NCBI RefSeq assembly: GCF_003123725.1
Contig: NZ_QETA01000002.1
Span: 62,001-126,000, forward strand
Origin: Corticimicrobacter populi
Lineage (GTDB): Bacteria > Pseudomonadota > Gammaproteobacteria > Burkholderiales > Burkholderiaceae_B
Reading direction: 5' to 3'
DNA: 64,000 bases
The notes beneath the pieces are model-generated. The model saw nothing but the letters and a program-made list of their open reading frames with translations. It ran no database searches and had not been told where the DNA came from. Numbering within the stretch: the stretch's first letter is position 1; every line of letters begins with the position of its first letter. This document shows, one piece after another, positions 62,320 to 64,000 of the stretch. The translations under genes were made by a program, and so were the position numbers.

Positions 62320-63803
62320 CCCAGCACCTTCCACCAGATACCGCCGATGACGGCGAAGATGATCAGTTCGCAGACTGCCATCACGAAGCCGACCTGCCAC
62401 CATTTGCCCATGCTCACGTAGCCACTGCCGAAGATGATCGGCGAAGTGCCCGTGGCATAGTGGGTGAGCGTCATCATGATGCACGAGGCAGCCGCCATGA
62501 TCAGCATGAACACGTTGACGTACTCTGGCGGGATCAGGCTGACACCGACGGTCAGGAAAGCCAGCATCATGGCGCTGATGTGGGCCGTCGTGCTGGCAAA
62601 GAAATAGTGCGAGAACAGGAAGATCAGGACCAGCACGGAGGCGGCCATTTCCCAGCTCATGCCGCTGCTGACGATACCGCTGCGCAGGCCTTCGGAGAAC
62701 CACGAGATCACGCCGTGCTTGTTGAGCTGGCCGGCCATCATGACCAGCGCACCGAACCAGATCAGGGTATCCCAGGCACTTTTTTCGCTGAGCACATCAT
62801 CCCAGGTAATGGTGCCGGTGAGCAGCAGCAGGAACAGGCCGAGCAGGGCGACGACGGTGGCATCGATCTTGAAGGCCGGGCCAAACAGCATGGCAGGAAC
62901 GTCCGCCCACAGAACCAGCAGCAGGATGAAGACCGACATCATGACGATTTCTGGCGGACGAAGCTTGCCCAGCTTGCGCAATTCATCCTTGGCGAAGGTG
63001 ACGGCGTTGGGCGTATGCTTGATTTCCGGCGGTGCCAGGAAATAGATGATGATGGGCATCAGCAGGATGGCGACCAGGCCGGGCAGCAGCATGCACAGTG
63101 CCCAGGTGCCCCACGACAGGTGGAAGTCATTGTTGGTGGCCTTGGCGACGAAATCCACGACCAGCGGGTTGGGTGCCGTGGCCGTGATGAACATGGCCGA
63201 AGTAATCGGGTTGGCGTGATAGTTGACCAGGGCCAGATAGGTACCGATCTTGCCTTGCGTGCCTTTTTCCGGGTCGGAGTCGAAGGCATTGGCAATCGAG
63301 CGCATGATCGGGTGGACGATACCGCCGCCACGTGCCGTATTGCTGGGCGTGAAAGGTGCCAGCAACAGTTCGCAGACGGCCAGGCCGTAGCCGATACCGA
63401 TGGTGCGCTTGCCCAGCAGCGAAATGAAGATGTAGCCGATCCGGGCACCCAGGCCGGTTTTCTTCAGGCCGCGCGATATCAGGATGGAGACCACGATCAG
63501 CCAGATCAACGGGCTGGAGAAACTGCTCAGCGCATCGGCGATGGCCGCCTTGGACGAATCTGCCGTGACCTGTGACAGTGAGATGATCATGATGGCCATC
63601 ATCGACATCACGCCGATCACCATGACCTTCAGGATGATGGCGACGATGGTGGTGATGAAGATGGCCAGCAAGGCCCAGGATTTTGGTGTCAAGCCTTCTG
63701 GCGTAGGCACCAGCAGCAGGGCAAAAAGGACGAGGGTAGTGATGGTGGCCGGCCAGAACTTGAATGGTACGGCTTCTCTGAAGTATCTGAGCATGTTTAA
63801 CAT
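62310..63803 (-). CDS. DASS family anion transporter (CitT/dicarboxylate-like)
   Basis: 497 aa, about 12-13 helices. DASS signatures: the first SNT in PFTPSNTARGGGIVHPI and the matching second half THYATGTSPIIFGSGYVS. It imports or exchanges di/tricarboxylates or other divalent anions across the inner membrane; substrate not determined. ATG 63803 has GAGAG upstream; the ATG at 63824 would add seven residues. A small inverted repeat GGTTA/TAACC (63868-63882) and a minus-strand TATACT lie in the upstream region. Confidence 0.9.
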   Translation of the reverse strand: MLNMLRYFREAVPFKFWPATITTLVLFALLLVPTPEGLTPKSWALLAIFITTIVAIILKVMVIGVMSMMAIMIISLSQVTADSSKAAIADALSSFSSPLIWLIVVSILISRGLKKTGLGARIGYIFISLLGKRTIGIGYGLAVCELLLAPFTPSNTARGGGIVHPIMRSIANAFDSDPEKGTQGKIGTYLALVNYHANPITSAMFITATAPNPLVVDFVAKATNNDFHLSWGTWALCMLLPGLVAILLMPIIIYFLAPPEIKHTPNAVTFAKDELRKLGKLRPPEIVMMSVFILLLVLWADVPAMLFGPAFKIDATVVALLGLFLLLLTGTITWDDVLSEKSAWDTLIWFGALVMMAGQLNKHGVISWFSEGLRSGIVSSGMSWEMAASVLVLIFLFSHYFFASTTAHISAMMLAFLTVGVSLIPPEYVNVFMLIMAAASCIMMTLTHYATGTSPIIFGSGYVSMGKWWQVGFVMAVCELIIFAVIGGIWWKVLGYW

Positions 63804-63920
63804 GGTCGGTCTCTCGTGATGCACTGGGTGCAGCCTTTGTGGGGCCTGGCCCGTTGATGAAAACGGTGGTTACAGTATAACCGTGAATAAGGGTAAACCC
63901 TGAAAATTTGTGTGGAAATT

Positions 63921-63939
63921 AGAATGGAGAATCATTATT
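63921..63939 (+). promoter_or_regulatory. Candidate Fur box near the right edge
   Basis: Contains the uninterrupted half AATCATTAT (63930-63938) and matches about 12 of 19 Fur consensus positions by hand. It lies about 118 bases upstream of the DASS gene on one side and 14 bases before a possible ATG (63953) on the other. Confidence 0.5.
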
Positions 63940-63952
63940 GTTGAGGGGCAAA

Positions 63953-64000
63953 ATGGTACCTCCAGAAAAGTCTGCCACATGCGGCAGACAGGTGATCAGA
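63953..64000 (+). CDS. Possible 5' end of an iron-regulated gene (cut by window edge)
   Basis: ATG 63953 is preceded by GAGGGG at good spacing and opens a frame of 16 codons (MVPPEKSATCGRQVIR) running off the edge. An inverted repeat GTCTGCC/GGCAGAC (63970-63989) lies inside it. The product cannot be recognised; the Shine-Dalgarno site and candidate Fur box are the only support. Confidence 0.35.
   Translation, partial: MVPPEKSATCGRQVIR

Noticed and set aside
1-64000. CRISPR arrays, tRNA or rRNA genes, insertion sequences, prophage or integron parts
   Set aside because: No repeat-spacer arrays, cloverleaf or rRNA-like segments, transposase or integrase motifs, or terminal inverted repeats were seen on reading both strands.

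Overview
This window looks like chromosomal core-plus-accessory DNA from a high-GC betaproteobacterium of the Alcaligenaceae (Bordetella / Achromobacter / Kerstersia-like). The evidence is family content and gene order: ttcA-folB, def-fmt, rsmB-DUF4390-ntrY-ntrX-trkA-trkH, rhodanese-grxC-secB-gpsA, gpmA-envC-ctpA-moeB, and the FpvA-like receptor-DUF3649-PepSY-DUF3325 iron cassette. The genus is an inference; no rRNA, tRNA, phage, insertion sequence or CRISPR array was seen.

Layout. 0-9.5 kb: rhlE helicase (cut by the left edge, TTG start), a little-studied GTPase/membrane-protein pair (DUF3482/DUF2868), a Nudix-like winged-helix regulator, slyX, DUF488, a TorF-type porin, then ttcA, folB and a pteridine-reductase-like SDR. 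9.5-17 kb: a cell-surface-signalling iron system (FecI sigma, FecR anti-sigma, FpvA-like transducer receptor, DUF3649, PepSY and DUF3325 membrane proteins) and an IroE-like esterase. 17-24 kb: an envelope-modification module, with an LTA-synthase-like alkaline-phosphatase-fold membrane enzyme facing a tightly overlapping operon gtrA-GT2-arnT-like-response regulator-histidine kinase. 24-33 kb: M61 peptidase, enoyl-CoA hydratase, a PEP mutase/isocitrate lyase family enzyme, an orphan betaine-type binding protein with a structured leader, and a second FecI/FecR/TonB-receptor trio.

33-42 kb: a GABA/polyamine module (gabD, a complete PotABCD-type ABC transporter, gabT) divergent from a MocR/GabR-type regulator. 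42-54 kb: def-fmt, MscS, SirB2, then rsmB-DUF4390-ntrYX-trkAH. 54-64 kb: BioC-like methyltransferase, comF, trmL, gpsA-secB-grxC-rhodanese, gpmA-envC-ctpA-moeB, and a DASS anion transporter. At the right edge a candidate Fur box precedes what may be the start of another gene.

The most interesting signal is regulatory. The promoters of the LTA-synthase-like gene and of the gtrA-GT2-arnT-RR-HK operon carry the same architecture: three or four direct repeats with a TTGAC-like core, mostly 11 bp apart, with the last repeat exactly 10 bp upstream of a -10-like hexamer (TAGACT and TATGAT). This is the geometry expected for an OmpR/PhoP/PmrA-type activator. It suggests that the response regulator in the operon controls both units, giving a self-contained, possibly undescribed envelope-modification regulon.
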